Shown here one piece after another: positions 6,207-13,572 of a DNA stretch of 14,973 bases. Source of the DNA: Candidatus Omnitrophota bacterium (GTDB lineage: Bacteria; Omnitrophota; Omnitrophia; Omnitrophales; Aquincolibacteriaceae); contig JAHFHJ010000021.1 of assembly GCA_023246985.1 (NCBI GenBank), forward strand, positions 1 to 14,973, given 5' to 3'. A model generated the notes under the pieces. It made no database searches and was not told the DNA's origin. It worked only from the letters and a program-made list of their open reading frames with translations. The position numbers were made by a program, and so were the translations under genes. Each line of letters begins with the position of its first letter. Positions within the stretch are counted from its first letter, which is position 1.

Positions 6207-6231
6207 AGCTTAGGGTTTCAAATGTGAAATT

Positions 6232-6594
6232 TCAAATCTCGGATTTACCGACGGCGTGGATGAGGGATTTGACGCGATCAAGATCCAGGGGCTTATGTAA
6301 ACACACCATCGCGCCGAGATTCAGGATCTCTTTTTCTTTCGATTCGGGCAAAAAACCCGTGATCAACGCCACCGGCACCTGACTGAAATGGCGGATCCGC
6401 TCCAGGACCTTCTTCCCGTCCATGACAGGCATCGCAGAATCAAGAAAAACAAGGTGATAATGGTTGGATTGGATCTTCTGCAGCCCTTCTTTGCCGCTCA
6501 GGGCCCAATCGACCTCGTAGCCTTCCTGTTCGAGGGTTTCGCGGAATTCCTCACAGATCATTTTTTCGTCGTCGACGATCAGCAATTTAACGAT
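6232..6594 (-). CDS. Single-domain response regulator
   Basis: A CheY-like receiver of about 120 aa with no output domain. Counting from an ATC at 6594, the acidic pocket is D8-D9, the phospho-acceptor D52 (LVFLDSAMPVMDG), the switch T79 and the conserved K101 (HKPLD). The start is unclear. GGAGG lies 8 nt before ATC-GTT-AAA, which would give the usual (M)VKLLIVDDE beginning with a rare ATC codon. The frame is also open back to a TTG at 6672, with GGAG 5 nt before it, giving 146 aa and overlapping nadK by 44 bp. No histidine kinase is present, so its partner is unknown. It sits between nadK and gltX. Confidence 0.85.
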   Translation of the reverse strand: MVKLLIVDDEKMICEEFRETLEQEGYEVDWALSGKEGLQKIQSNHYHLVFLDSAMPVMDGKKVLERIRHFSQVPVALITGFLPESKEKEILNLGAMVCLHKPLDLDRVKSLIHAVGKSEI

Positions 6595-6613
6595 GGCCCG
6601 GGCCTCCGCGATG

Positions 6614-6630
6614 AAGGGGACAGTCCCCTT
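6614..6630. repeat. GGGGACAGTCCCC palindrome
   Basis: AAGGGGACAGTCCCCTT is a perfect palindrome except for its central base, and it overlaps the nadK stop codon. The core GGGGACAGTCCC recurs at 10957-10968 beside xseB. It is probably a dispersed palindromic element in the nadK/response-regulator gap. Confidence 0.6.
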
Positions 6631-7465
6631 ATTCGAAATCAGGGAACTTGAAATTCTCCCTGAGCGTCTCAAGGTAACTCCGTTTCGAGCTCTTCACCAG
6701 GGAGAGCGGCATATGGAAGCGGGTTACTTCGACGCTATAGCTATCGTCGATTTCGATCTTTTCTTGACCGTCGGCCGTGAGGAGGGCTTTTTCGTGGGGG
6801 TTTTCCGTGCGAATGCGGATCGTGATCTTTTCATCCGCCCCGATCACCAGGGCGCGCAGATTCAGAGCGTGGGGACATATCGGCGTGATCAGAAGCGCTT
6901 CAAGTTTGGGATGCACCACCGCCCCGCCCGCGGAGAGTGAGTAGGCCGTCGATCCGGTCGGCGAGGCGATCACCAGTCCGTCTCCCCTGAAACTCGTGAA
7001 TTTCTCTCCCGAGATCGTCACATCCAGATGGAGGATACGGGCGAGTCCTTCACGGCTGATGACGACGTCGTTGAGCGCGATGAAACGCCGTTCCTGACCG
7101 GGTTTTTTTCCCTTCACCGTGCAGGACAGCATGAGGCGTTTCTCGACCGCCGGTTTCTGCGAAAGATAGACGTTCAGCTCCTCAAAAATCTCTTCGGCCT
7201 TGGCCTCGGTCAGAAATCCGAGCTTCCCGAAGTTCACGCCCAAGATCGGCACCACGCGGACTTGCATGCGGCTGACGACCGAAAGAATGGTCCCGTCCCC
7301 GCCGAGACATACGAGCAGCGTGGAATGCTCGATCATCTCATCCAGGGACGAAGACGAAGAATCCTGCACGGGAATATCCCGCTTCGCGAGCCAACTCTTA
7401 AGCTTTTCGCAAAGCTCCGGCGCGCCTTCTTTTTTCTGGTTGACGACGATTCCGATCTTTTCCAT
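6629..7465 (-). CDS. nadK: NAD kinase
   Basis: A 278-aa cytoplasmic enzyme that phosphorylates NAD to NADP using ATP or polyphosphate. The ATG at 7465 is preceded by AAAGG at a good distance; a TTG two codons earlier is possible. Family signatures are present in order: GGDGT at 55-59 with catalytic D57, GKLGFLTE near 80, LNDVVISR around 131-138 and GDGLVIASPTGSTAYSLSAGG from residue 161. Length is normal. Its place after dxs and the S4 gene follows the common ispA-dxs-tlyA-nadK order. A palindrome marks its 3' end. Confidence 0.96.
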   Translation of the reverse strand: MEKIGIVVNQKKEGAPELCEKLKSWLAKRDIPVQDSSSSSLDEMIEHSTLLVCLGGDGTILSVVSRMQVRVVPILGVNFGKLGFLTEAKAEEIFEELNVYLSQKPAVEKRLMLSCTVKGKKPGQERRFIALNDVVISREGLARILHLDVTISGEKFTSFRGDGLVIASPTGSTAYSLSAGGAVVHPKLEALLITPICPHALNLRALVIGADEKITIRIRTENPHEKALLTADGQEKIEIDDSYSVEVTRFHMPLSLVKSSKRSYLETLRENFKFPDFE

Positions 7466-7557
7466 GTTCAAACCTTTCGCTCGGGAGCCATTCTAAGTCC
7501 TTGGCGCCCTCTCTTCAAGCAAAGAGACTTGCCGAACTTCACAGACAAGGGTCTCAT

Positions 7558-7770
7558 TTATTGCACAATGATTGTCCGCCCGGAAAACTTCACGCTCTGG
7601 CCTTTGCGGATCTTGCGGGCTTTACGCGTCTCTATCTGACCGTCCACTTTGACTTCGGATTGCTCAACGGCATATTTGGCCGCTCCCCCGCTCTCGCAAA
7701 GCCCCGCCGCCTTGAGAAGTTTATAAAGCTCAATGAATTCCGCGTTGAGCGCAAAAGGAATTTCTTCCAT
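7558..7770 (-). CDS. Small S4-domain RNA-binding protein (YbcJ-like)
   Basis: A 70-aa protein consisting of one S4 domain. FIELYKLLKAAGLCESGGAAK (12-32) forms the two S4 helices, and VKVDGQIETRKARKIRKGQSVKF follows as the basic strand-loop part. The layout closely follows E. coli YbcJ (70 aa; ESGAQAK, QVKVDGAVETRKRCKI). It probably binds structured RNA, perhaps on the ribosome, but the partner is unknown. It starts 12 nt after the dxs stop, with GGTGA as a weak ribosome site, so translation is likely coupled. It occupies the slot where related operons carry tlyA, an S4 domain fused to an rRNA methyltransferase. The 87-nt gap to nadK shows nothing clear. Confidence 0.88.
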   Translation of the reverse strand: MEEIPFALNAEFIELYKLLKAAGLCESGGAAKYAVEQSEVKVDGQIETRKARKIRKGQSVKFSGRTIIVQ

Positions 7771-7782
7771 TCAAATCACCGA

Positions 7783-9672
7783 TTATTTATTGACGCGGCT
7801 GAGTTCTTTAAGAACCGAAGCGGCGACCTTTTCGGGCGAGAGGCCGAACTCATCGAGTTGGGCCTCGCGGGAGCCGTGTTCGATGAATGCGTCGGGAAGA
7901 GCGAGACGCTTGACCAAGGCATTGCGGATATTTTTTTCTTCGAAAAATTCGAGAATTTTGGAGCCAAACCCGCCCGTACCGACGTGTTCTTCTAAAGTAA
8001 AAAGGACCTTTGTTTTCCTGAAAGAATCCAGGATCAACTGCTCGTCAAGCGGCTTCGCGAAGCGCATGTTCACGACCCTTGCCGAAACGCCTTCCTTTTC
8101 AAGGAGCGCGCGGGCCTTGCAGGCCGTTTCCACCATGCTTCCGAGCGCAAAAAGCGTCGCATCGTTCCCGTCAAAAAGCACTTCCCCTTCGCCTACCTCG
8201 AAACTTTTTTTCGCGAAAGCGTCGAACATTTTGGGAATGTTCGCGCGCGGATAACGGATCGCGAAAACGGAAGGATGGCTGAGCGCCAGCTCCATCATTT
8301 TTTCCATTTCGTACTCGTCAATCGGCGAGGCGAGCACCAGGTTCGGTACCGACCCGAGAAAAGCGATATCGAAGATCCCCTGATGGGTGGCGCCATCCCC
8401 GCCGACAAGGCCCGCGCGGTCAATCCCGATCACGAGGCTCTGTCTTTGAAGCGCGACGTCATGCATGATCGAATCATAAGCCCGCTGGAGGAATGACGAA
8501 TAGATCGCAACCACGGGCTTGAGACCGCCCCGCGCAAGCGCCCCGGCAAACGATACCGCGTGCTGCTCCGCGATCCCGACGTCAAAAAACCGATCGGGGA
8601 ATTCCGTCTGAAATTGAGCCAGCCCGGTCCCCGACGGCATGGCGGCGGTGATCGCGACGACCTTCGGATTACGGCGCGCAAGCTTGGAAACGGCGTCCGC
8701 GAAGGCCTGCGTGTAGGAAACGTTCGCGCCGTCGTTTTTGGATGATGTGATCTCGATCTTCTCGCCGGTCTTCACGTCGAAAGGTCCGACGCCGTGGCCT
8801 TTCTCTTCGTCATTTTCCGCGAATGCGCATCCTTTTCCTTTCTTCGTGAGGATATGAAGCAGACTGCAGGTATTGAGCGCCAGCACGTCGCGCAAGGTCT
8901 TCACCAAACCCACAATATCGTGCCCATCCACGGGCCCGAAATAACGAAACCCGAGTTCCTCAAAAAGGATCCCGGGAACAAAAAGATGTTTCATGCCTTC
9001 CAGCGACGCGTTCGAGAATTTTTTGAGGCGCGGAAAACGGCCGAGCTGCTTTTCGACTTCTCCGCGAATGCGGTTATAAAGCGGATTCGTGATGACGCGA
9101 TTGAGATAACGGCTCATGCCCCCCACGTTCTTCGCGATGGACATCGCGTTATCGTTCAAAATAATGAGCATGTTCTTCTTCAAATGCCCGGCGCTGTTTA
9201 AAGCCTCGAACGAAAGACCGGCCGTCATGGCTCCGTCTCCGACCACGGCCACGACTTTCTCGTTTCCTTTTTTAATATCCCGCGCCGCGGCGAGCCCCAG
9301 GGCCTGCGCGATCGCCGTTCCGGCATGACCGACGATGAAGGGGTCATGGATACTTTCCCAGGGCGCCGGAAAACCGCTCAAACCGCCGGGCTGACGCAGG
9401 GTGTGCATCCGATCCTTGCGGCCGGTGATCATCTTGTGCACATACGCCTGATGCCCGACGTCCCAACAGATCTTGTCTTCCGGAGAGTTGAGAACATAGT
9501 GCAGAGCGATGCTAAGCTCCAAAACGCCGAGACTCGCGCCCAAATGCCCGCCGGTCCTGGCCACGGACTCAATCAGGAATTGCCGGTATTCTTCCGCCAC
9601 CTCGGGAAGTTTTTCCAGAGGCACTCGTTTCAAATCCGCCGGACATTTGATTTTATCGATCCATGGATCCAT
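7783..9672 (-). CDS. dxs: 1-deoxy-D-xylulose-5-phosphate synthase
   Basis: A 629-aa thiamine-diphosphate enzyme that joins pyruvate and glyceraldehyde 3-phosphate in the first step of the MEP isoprenoid pathway. GGHLGASLG (41-49) carries the conserved active-site histidine H43. The ThDP/Mg site runs from GDGAMTAG (145-152) to NDN (173-175). The central pyrimidine-binding domain (DVGIAEQHAVSFAGALA, then GGDGATHQG) and C-terminal transketolase domain (EEHVGTGGFGSKILEF) are complete. Length is standard. The ATG at 9672 has GAGGGGAG at proper spacing. It follows the prenyl synthase by 37 bp, linking precursor supply with chain elongation. Confidence 0.97.
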   Translation of the reverse strand: MDPWIDKIKCPADLKRVPLEKLPEVAEEYRQFLIESVARTGGHLGASLGVLELSIALHYVLNSPEDKICWDVGHQAYVHKMITGRKDRMHTLRQPGGLSGFPAPWESIHDPFIVGHAGTAIAQALGLAAARDIKKGNEKVVAVVGDGAMTAGLSFEALNSAGHLKKNMLIILNDNAMSIAKNVGGMSRYLNRVITNPLYNRIRGEVEKQLGRFPRLKKFSNASLEGMKHLFVPGILFEELGFRYFGPVDGHDIVGLVKTLRDVLALNTCSLLHILTKKGKGCAFAENDEEKGHGVGPFDVKTGEKIEITSSKNDGANVSYTQAFADAVSKLARRNPKVVAITAAMPSGTGLAQFQTEFPDRFFDVGIAEQHAVSFAGALARGGLKPVVAIYSSFLQRAYDSIMHDVALQRQSLVIGIDRAGLVGGDGATHQGIFDIAFLGSVPNLVLASPIDEYEMEKMMELALSHPSVFAIRYPRANIPKMFDAFAKKSFEVGEGEVLFDGNDATLFALGSMVETACKARALLEKEGVSARVVNMRFAKPLDEQLILDSFRKTKVLFTLEEHVGTGGFGSKILEFFEEKNIRNALVKRLALPDAFIEHGSREAQLDEFGLSPEKVAASVLKELSRVNK

Positions 9673-9690
9673 GATTCACTCCCCTCTCAA

Positions 9691-9711
9691 AACCCGGCTT
9701 TGAATCGGGTT
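9691..9711 (-). terminator. Small hairpin between ispA and dxs
   Basis: AACCCG (9706-9711 read on the minus strand) pairs with CGGGTT (9691-9696), overlapping the ispA stop codon. Only four T residues follow in the transcript direction. It may be a weak attenuator or processing hairpin rather than a full terminator, since dxs follows at once with its own strong ribosome site. Confidence 0.35.
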
Positions 9712-10534
9712 ATTCATGGGCTATTCTTTGCATTAAAAAATCCGCTAAAAAGACGAGCGGCCTTGCCTTGGCGCCAAAACCTTCCACGGCTTTTTTTGCT
9801 TTCGTGATCAGGCGCGCGGCTTTCCGGACTGCTTGCGTCTTATTCAGAATGCGGCAATAACCATCCTGGTCCAGAATATCATCCGTGACTTGAAAGGCAA
9901 GTCCCAGACACTCGCCGTAGCGGATCATGTTCTTAAGTTCCCGGGCGGTCGCTCCTGCGGCAAGGGCGCCCGTCAGGGCGCTCACGCGGATCAAGGCTCC
10001 GGTCTTGAACCGGCTGATGAAATTATGTTCCGCCAGCGTTTTCTTTTTATCCGAAGACTCCAGATCCGCGACCTGTCCTCCGATCATGCCGCGCACCCCC
10101 GCGGCCGTCGCTATTTCACGGAGGATCCGGACCGCCCTGGCGGCAGGTTGGATCCCCGAGAGCCATTCGAACGCCAAAGTCAAGAGAGCATCTCCGGCAA
10201 GGATCGCGTTCGCTTCGCCGAACTTTTTGTGGCATGCCGGCTTGCCGCGCCGCATGGCGTCATTGTCCAGCGCGGGAAGATCATCGTGCACGAGCGAATA
10301 AGTATGGATCAGTTCGATCGCAAGCGCCCCCAAAATGGCGTCCTGCGGTTTCCCGCCGCAGGCTTCGCAAGCCATTAAGACCAAGACCGGCCGGAATCTC
10401 TTTCCGCCCGTGAACGCCGCGTACCGCATGGCTCTATGAATGCTAAGCGGGCGCGTCTGACGGGCGCGCAGCGAGCTCCGAAGTTCTCTTTCGATTAATG
10501 CCAACTGTTTTTTAAAAAAAATCTCGTATTTCAT
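9710..10534 (-). CDS. ispA: Polyprenyl (farnesyl/geranylgeranyl) diphosphate synthase
   Basis: A 274-aa trans-prenyltransferase that condenses isopentenyl diphosphate with allylic diphosphates. GGKRFRP is at 43-49, the first aspartate-rich motif DDLPALD at 84-90 (the DDxxxxD form typical of bacterial FPP/GGPP synthases), RRGKPACHKKFG after it, GGQVADL near 152, and the second motif DDILD at 218-222. Just after that motif the protein passes to DGYCRILNKTQAVRKAA. The usual GK...D...KxTYP block of about 20 residues is absent, which explains the shorter length (family about 290-300). Product chain length cannot be set from sequence. The ATG is preceded by AGGG 10 nt upstream. It lies between xseB and dxs as in many bacteria. 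Confidence 0.93.
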   Translation of the reverse strand: MKYEIFFKKQLALIERELRSSLRARQTRPLSIHRAMRYAAFTGGKRFRPVLVLMACEACGGKPQDAILGALAIELIHTYSLVHDDLPALDNDAMRRGKPACHKKFGEANAILAGDALLTLAFEWLSGIQPAARAVRILREIATAAGVRGMIGGQVADLESSDKKKTLAEHNFISRFKTGALIRVSALTGALAAGATARELKNMIRYGECLGLAFQVTDDILDQDGYCRILNKTQAVRKAARLITKAKKAVEGFGAKARPLVFLADFLMQRIAHE

Positions 10535-10551
10535 ATTTAAAAGACCCTAAA

Positions 10552-10628
10552 AAGACCCGGTCTTAAAAAGCTCTCTCCGCCAGAGGACGGATCCGCCCAG
10601 AGTTTTGTGGCGGAAAAGACCGGGTCTT
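10552..10628 (-). terminator. Large stem-loop between xseB and ispA, carrying an inserted element
   Basis: AAGACCCGGTCTT (10552-10564) is the exact reverse complement of AAGACCGGGTCTT (10616-10628), a 13-bp stem. In the transcript direction the second arm runs into TTTTT, as in an intrinsic terminator. Between the arms lies a separate palindromic element (10576-10614), so the original hairpin loop seems to have received an insertion. It may attenuate transcription or mark an mRNA processing point. Confidence 0.6.
10576..10614. repeat. Dispersed palindromic element, third copy
   Basis: A 39-bp element with TCCGCCA and TGGCGGA at its ends. Its first 17 nt are identical to 162-178 inside the tRNA-Gln pseudogene. 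Its right half differs, so only the ends and left arm are conserved. Confidence 0.75.
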
Positions 10629-10636
10629 GGCTCAGG

Positions 10637-10930
10637 TTAAAGAGAAACTTCACCATCCTCATTCTGTTTTTTCTTGCGACCCTTCACGGCGCCGCGCGGA
10701 GCCTCCGCGGGATCGAACGGCTCTTTTTTCAAGGAACCGTCAAGCGTCCGGGTCAGAATTTCGATCTTTTTTTCCGCTTCGGTGAGTTGCGTCTGACACG
10801 CCCGTACGAGCCCCACGCCTTCTTCATATTTTTTAAGCGCCTGGTCGAGCGTCAGCTCTCCGCTCTCCATGGCCTCCACGATCTTTTCAAGGTCTTCGAG
10901 CGCTTTCTCAAACTGGAATTTTCCGTTCAT
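10637..10930 (-). CDS. xseB: Exodeoxyribonuclease VII small subunit
   Basis: A 97-aa helical subunit that joins XseA to form exonuclease VII, which degrades single-stranded DNA from both ends. FEKALEDLEKIVEAMESGELTLDQALKKYEEGVGLVRAC is the full family signature and occupies the first half. The C-terminus is a longer, basic and disordered-looking tail (KGRKKKQNEDGE). The ATG at 10930 has AAGGAG six bases before it, whereas the in-frame ATG at 10945 has no ribosome site, so the shorter form is chosen. It follows xseA by 64 bp, an interval that contains a long dyad. Confidence 0.93.
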   Translation of the reverse strand: MNGKFQFEKALEDLEKIVEAMESGELTLDQALKKYEEGVGLVRACQTQLTEAEKKIEILTRTLDGSLKKEPFDPAEAPRGAVKGRKKKQNEDGEVSL

Positions 10931-10960
10931 GTCCCGCTCCTTCATTGAATCCGGAGGGGG

Positions 10961-10990
10961 ACAGTCCCTTTAAAATTTTAGAGGGACCGT
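10961..10990. repeat. 30-bp dyad between xseA and xseB
   Basis: The centre TAAAATTTTA is a perfect palindrome, flanked by ACAGTCCCTT and GAGGGACCGT, which pair at 8 of 10 positions. Its left edge with preceding Gs (GGGGGACAGTCCC, 10956-10968) shares the core of the palindrome at 6614-6630. It could be a member of that repeat family or an attenuator hairpin. Confidence 0.55.
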
Positions 10991-10994
10991 CTCC

Positions 10995-12227
10995 TTATCC
11001 GGTGATGACAGTAATTTTTGAAATCAAAGAACCTTGGTGGAGCCGCGTCCGGATCGTCTCGCCCGGTGAAAGCTCCCGGGAATTCTTGAGAATCTCGCCT
11101 TTTTCATTAAAGCTCACGGAATAGCCGCGCTCAAGGATCGCCAGCGGATTGAGCGCATTCAGCCGGCCCGTCACGCCCTGAAAAGCCTGGTTCCTGGACG
11201 CGATAAAGCCCGTGAGACGGCTTTCCATGCGTCGGCCCCATTCATCGGCCTGACCGGTGAACTGCTCTAAAAGATACCGGGGTTGACGGAAGGCATGACT
11301 TGAACGGAAGGCCTCCAGCTTCGTTTCAAGCGTTTCCCATTGTCCCACCATCGCGCGCCGGATCCGTTCGCCCAGTCCTGAGATTTGCCGCTCCAACTCA
11401 AAACGGCTTGAGACCACAAGCTCCGCGGCGGCCGAAGGCGTGGGCGCGCGCAGGTCCGCCACAAAATCGCAGATCGTCCAGTCGGTTTCATGCCCCACCG
11501 CGGAAATGACCGGGATCCGGGATCCGAAGACCGCGCGGGCCACGGCTTCCTCGTTGAAAGGCCAGAGGTCCTCAAGGCTTCCGCCGCCGCGCCCTACGAT
11601 CAGCACTTCGGCCTCGGCCTGACGATTCATGGCCTCAAGAGCCGCCGCGATCTCATCGGCGGCGCCTTCGCCCTGCACCTTGACGGGATAAAGAAGGATG
11701 TGCGTTCCTCCGAAACGGCGATTCACGATATTCAGAATATCATGGATCGCGGCGCCGGTGGGCGAGGTGATAACGCCCACGGTTTTTGGAAATCGCGGAA
11801 TGGGCCGTTTTCTTTCTTCGAGGAAAAGCCCTTCTTTTTCGAGCCGCTCTTTCAGCTGCTCGAACGCGAGCTGGAGCGACCCCACGCCCTGCGGCTCCAG
11901 CCGTTCAATGTAAAGCTGGTACTGGCCGCGCGCTTCATAAACGGAGACCCTGCAAAACGCCAATACCTTGAGCCCGTCTTTTAATTCAAATTTCAGACTT
12001 CGCTGATACTGGCTGAAGAAAGCCGCGGAGATCTGCGCGTCCTCGTCTTTAAGCGTGAGGTAAATATGACCCGAGGAGTGTTTTTTGAAATTCGAAATTT
12101 CTCCTTCCACCCAAACGGCGGAAAATCGCGCTTCCAGAAGCAACCGCGCCTGACGGTTCAGCTGACTGACGGTGTAAATTTGACGACTGCCTGAGATCTC
12201 TTTCGATGCTTCTTCTTTTAATTTCAC
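10995..12227 (-). CDS. xseA: Exodeoxyribonuclease VII large subunit
   Basis: The 410-aa catalytic subunit of exonuclease VII. An OB-fold for single-stranded DNA binding spans about residues 17-112 (IYTVSQLN; VWVEGEISNFKKHSSGHIYLTLKD). The catalytic domain carries GVITSPTGAAIHDIL (151-165), GRGGGSLEDLWPFNEE (212-227), GHETD (245-249) and DLRAPTPSAAAE (258-269), all diagnostic. A coiled-coil region follows, and a conserved C-terminal LERGYSV segment is present. Length is normal. The start is GTG at 12227 with AAGGA seven bases upstream. It sits 66 bp after the 5-formyl-THF cyclo-ligase gene and heads the xseAB-ispA-dxs run. Confidence 0.96.
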   Translation of the reverse strand: MKLKEEASKEISGSRQIYTVSQLNRQARLLLEARFSAVWVEGEISNFKKHSSGHIYLTLKDEDAQISAAFFSQYQRSLKFELKDGLKVLAFCRVSVYEARGQYQLYIERLEPQGVGSLQLAFEQLKERLEKEGLFLEERKRPIPRFPKTVGVITSPTGAAIHDILNIVNRRFGGTHILLYPVKVQGEGAADEIAAALEAMNRQAEAEVLIVGRGGGSLEDLWPFNEEAVARAVFGSRIPVISAVGHETDWTICDFVADLRAPTPSAAAELVVSSRFELERQISGLGERIRRAMVGQWETLETKLEAFRSSHAFRQPRYLLEQFTGQADEWGRRMESRLTGFIASRNQAFQGVTGRLNALNPLAILERGYSVSFNEKGEILKNSRELSPGETIRTRLHQGSLISKITVITG

Positions 12228-12293
12228 CGGCGTTTCCTTATTCGTAAAGACAAACGCTCATGGCCTATGGCTGATCGCTCAAAGCGAGTGGCT

Positions 12294-12836
12294 TCAATCG
12301 GTTATGACGCAGTCCATCTTCGCATCGTGCGCTTTCATGGGAATTTTTTCTACGAGTTGTTCCCGGAAGCAAAGGCCTATTTTGGGGATCTTCCCGGCTT
12401 TTCGGAGAAGCCGGTCGTAGTAGCCGCCGCCCCGCCCAAGACGCCCGCCCTTTTTGTCGAAAGCAACCCCCGGGACGATGATGAGATCCATCCGCGCCGC
12501 GGGTCGCGCCGGACATGAAACCTTCGGCTCCATAATACCATAAGGGCCCCTGTGAAGATCTTTGGGAAACGCGCGAACGCGCCGGAGCTTTAAGCTTTTC
12601 GTGATGGGATCCGTCTGAGGAAGATAAACTTTTTTGTCTCGCGCCATTTTTTTCAGGAAGGACCTTGTACCCACCTCCGGGACCCTTCCGTAATAAAGCG
12701 CGATAGAGACGGCTTTCCGGAACATGGGATTTTTGAATAATCTCGTAAAAATTTTTCGGCTCTTCGCGCGGCGCAGGACGCCGGGAATCGTCCTTCTTTT
12801 TTTCAGGATCTTGTCGCGAAGGGAGGTTTTTGTCAC
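12294..12836 (-). CDS. 5-formyltetrahydrofolate cyclo-ligase
   Basis: A 180-aa cytoplasmic enzyme that converts 5-formyl-THF to 5,10-methenyl-THF with ATP, returning the storage form of folate to the pool. The family motif GRGGGYYDRLL is at 134-144, preceded by MDLIIVPGVAFDKKGGRLG. SLRDKILKKRR at the N-terminus and GIMEP (100-104) are also typical. Homologous to YgfA/FAU1 of E. coli. The start is GTG at 12836, with AAAGG at a rather long distance of 11 nt. It lies 36 bp after the coiled-coil gene and before xseA, so it is likely co-transcribed with both. A small CGCT/AGCG hairpin lies in the gap to xseA. Confidence 0.93.
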   Translation of the reverse strand: MTKTSLRDKILKKRRTIPGVLRRAKSRKIFTRLFKNPMFRKAVSIALYYGRVPEVGTRSFLKKMARDKKVYLPQTDPITKSLKLRRVRAFPKDLHRGPYGIMEPKVSCPARPAARMDLIIVPGVAFDKKGGRLGRGGGYYDRLLRKAGKIPKIGLCFREQLVEKIPMKAHDAKMDCVITD

Positions 12837-12872
12837 CAGGACCCGAACCTTTCAGAACCCCGACGAAAGCCG

Positions 12873-13412
12873 TCAGGAAGCGGCCGTCTTCTGCCGTTCA
12901 AAACGCGCGCGGTCCGCCTCAAATTGTTTTGTTTTTTCATCGAAAGTTCTTTGAAGCCGTCGAAGATTTTCTTTTTGGCGGTTTATTTCACGGAAGAATT
13001 TTTCACGCTCGGTCCGAAAAGCCGCCTTTTGCGCTTCAAATTCCGGGGAATTCACAAGAGACTCCGCGTTGGCCGTATCGACCGGAAGGATTCGTCCGGG
13101 AGATCCTTGGGTCGCGGGTTTTTCCGCGCCGGTTTGCGGGACCGTCGAAGGATTCGCCGCTTTTACTTTCGCGAAGAGTTCTTCCTTGAGTTTCTCAAGT
13201 TGATCCTCTTTTTCACGGATCATCCGGATCTGCTGTTCGCGCACCGCTTCCCACTCCGCTTTCAGATTGTCGAACTCTGATTTCGGCGCCGTTTGCGCTT
13301 CTTTCTCAATGATCGCTTTCGCGTCATCGGCCCATGCGGCGGCAGACGGAAGGAGAAAAAAAACCATCAGCATTCCGGGGAGAAACGGATTTTTAATTTT
13401 CAGACATTTCAC
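12873..13412 (-). CDS. Secreted coiled-coil protein of unknown function
   Basis: A 179-aa protein with a clear signal peptide: positive start, hydrophobic LPGMLMVFFLLPSAAA and probable cleavage after A28 (AWA-DD). The mature part is very rich in Glu, Lys, Arg and Gln, with two predicted coiled-coil stretches (about 45-82 and 125-177). These are separated by a Pro/Thr/Gly-rich linker (AANPSTVPQTGAEKPATQGSPG). It should act outside the inner membrane. It may be a periplasmic spacer or chaperone-like helix protein, but no family is recognised. The GTG start at 13412 has AAAGG six bases upstream. As the first gene of the minus-strand run, it stands where ZapA, another coiled-coil protein, is often found beside this cyclo-ligase, but it is not ZapA. 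Confidence 0.8.
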   Translation of the reverse strand: MKCLKIKNPFLPGMLMVFFLLPSAAAWADDAKAIIEKEAQTAPKSEFDNLKAEWEAVREQQIRMIREKEDQLEKLKEELFAKVKAANPSTVPQTGAEKPATQGSPGRILPVDTANAESLVNSPEFEAQKAAFRTEREKFFREINRQKENLRRLQRTFDEKTKQFEADRARFERQKTAAS

Positions 13413-13467
13413 TTTTACCTTTAAGCTTAAGGTCGTTTAGCGCCAATCCAGCGACATTCCAGCACAG

Positions 13468-13572
13468 CTTCAAGATTGGAATTGTCCACAATTCCAATCT
13501 GCTTTATGCGCTGTACCGTTTACCCGAAGAATCGACCATGAAACGGTGCTAGCCACTCAAACTATCTTGAAG
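13468..13572. other. Nested inverted repeats, possible structured RNA
   Basis: Outer arms CTTCAAGAT (13468-13476) and ATCTTGAAG (13564-13572) are exact complements. Inside are a 28-bp perfect palindrome (AGATTGGAATTGT at 13473-13485 against 13488-13500) and a second hairpin, ACCGTTT (13515-13521) with AAACGGT (13541-13547). The outer left arm overlaps the first palindrome, so the folds could be alternatives. It lies 56 bp upstream of the secreted coiled-coil gene. No known RNA family is recognised. Confidence 0.4.

Noticed and set aside
4917..6227. A 436-codon open frame on the plus strand
   Set aside because: It is exactly antisense to gltX, which has full synthetase motifs. The plus-strand translation has no recognisable domain and mirrors the codon pattern of the real gene.
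10500..10534. T8/A6 run at the start of the prenyl synthase as a programmed frameshift site
   Set aside because: The slippery heptamer is not in the needed frame, and the gene reads through intact in one frame.
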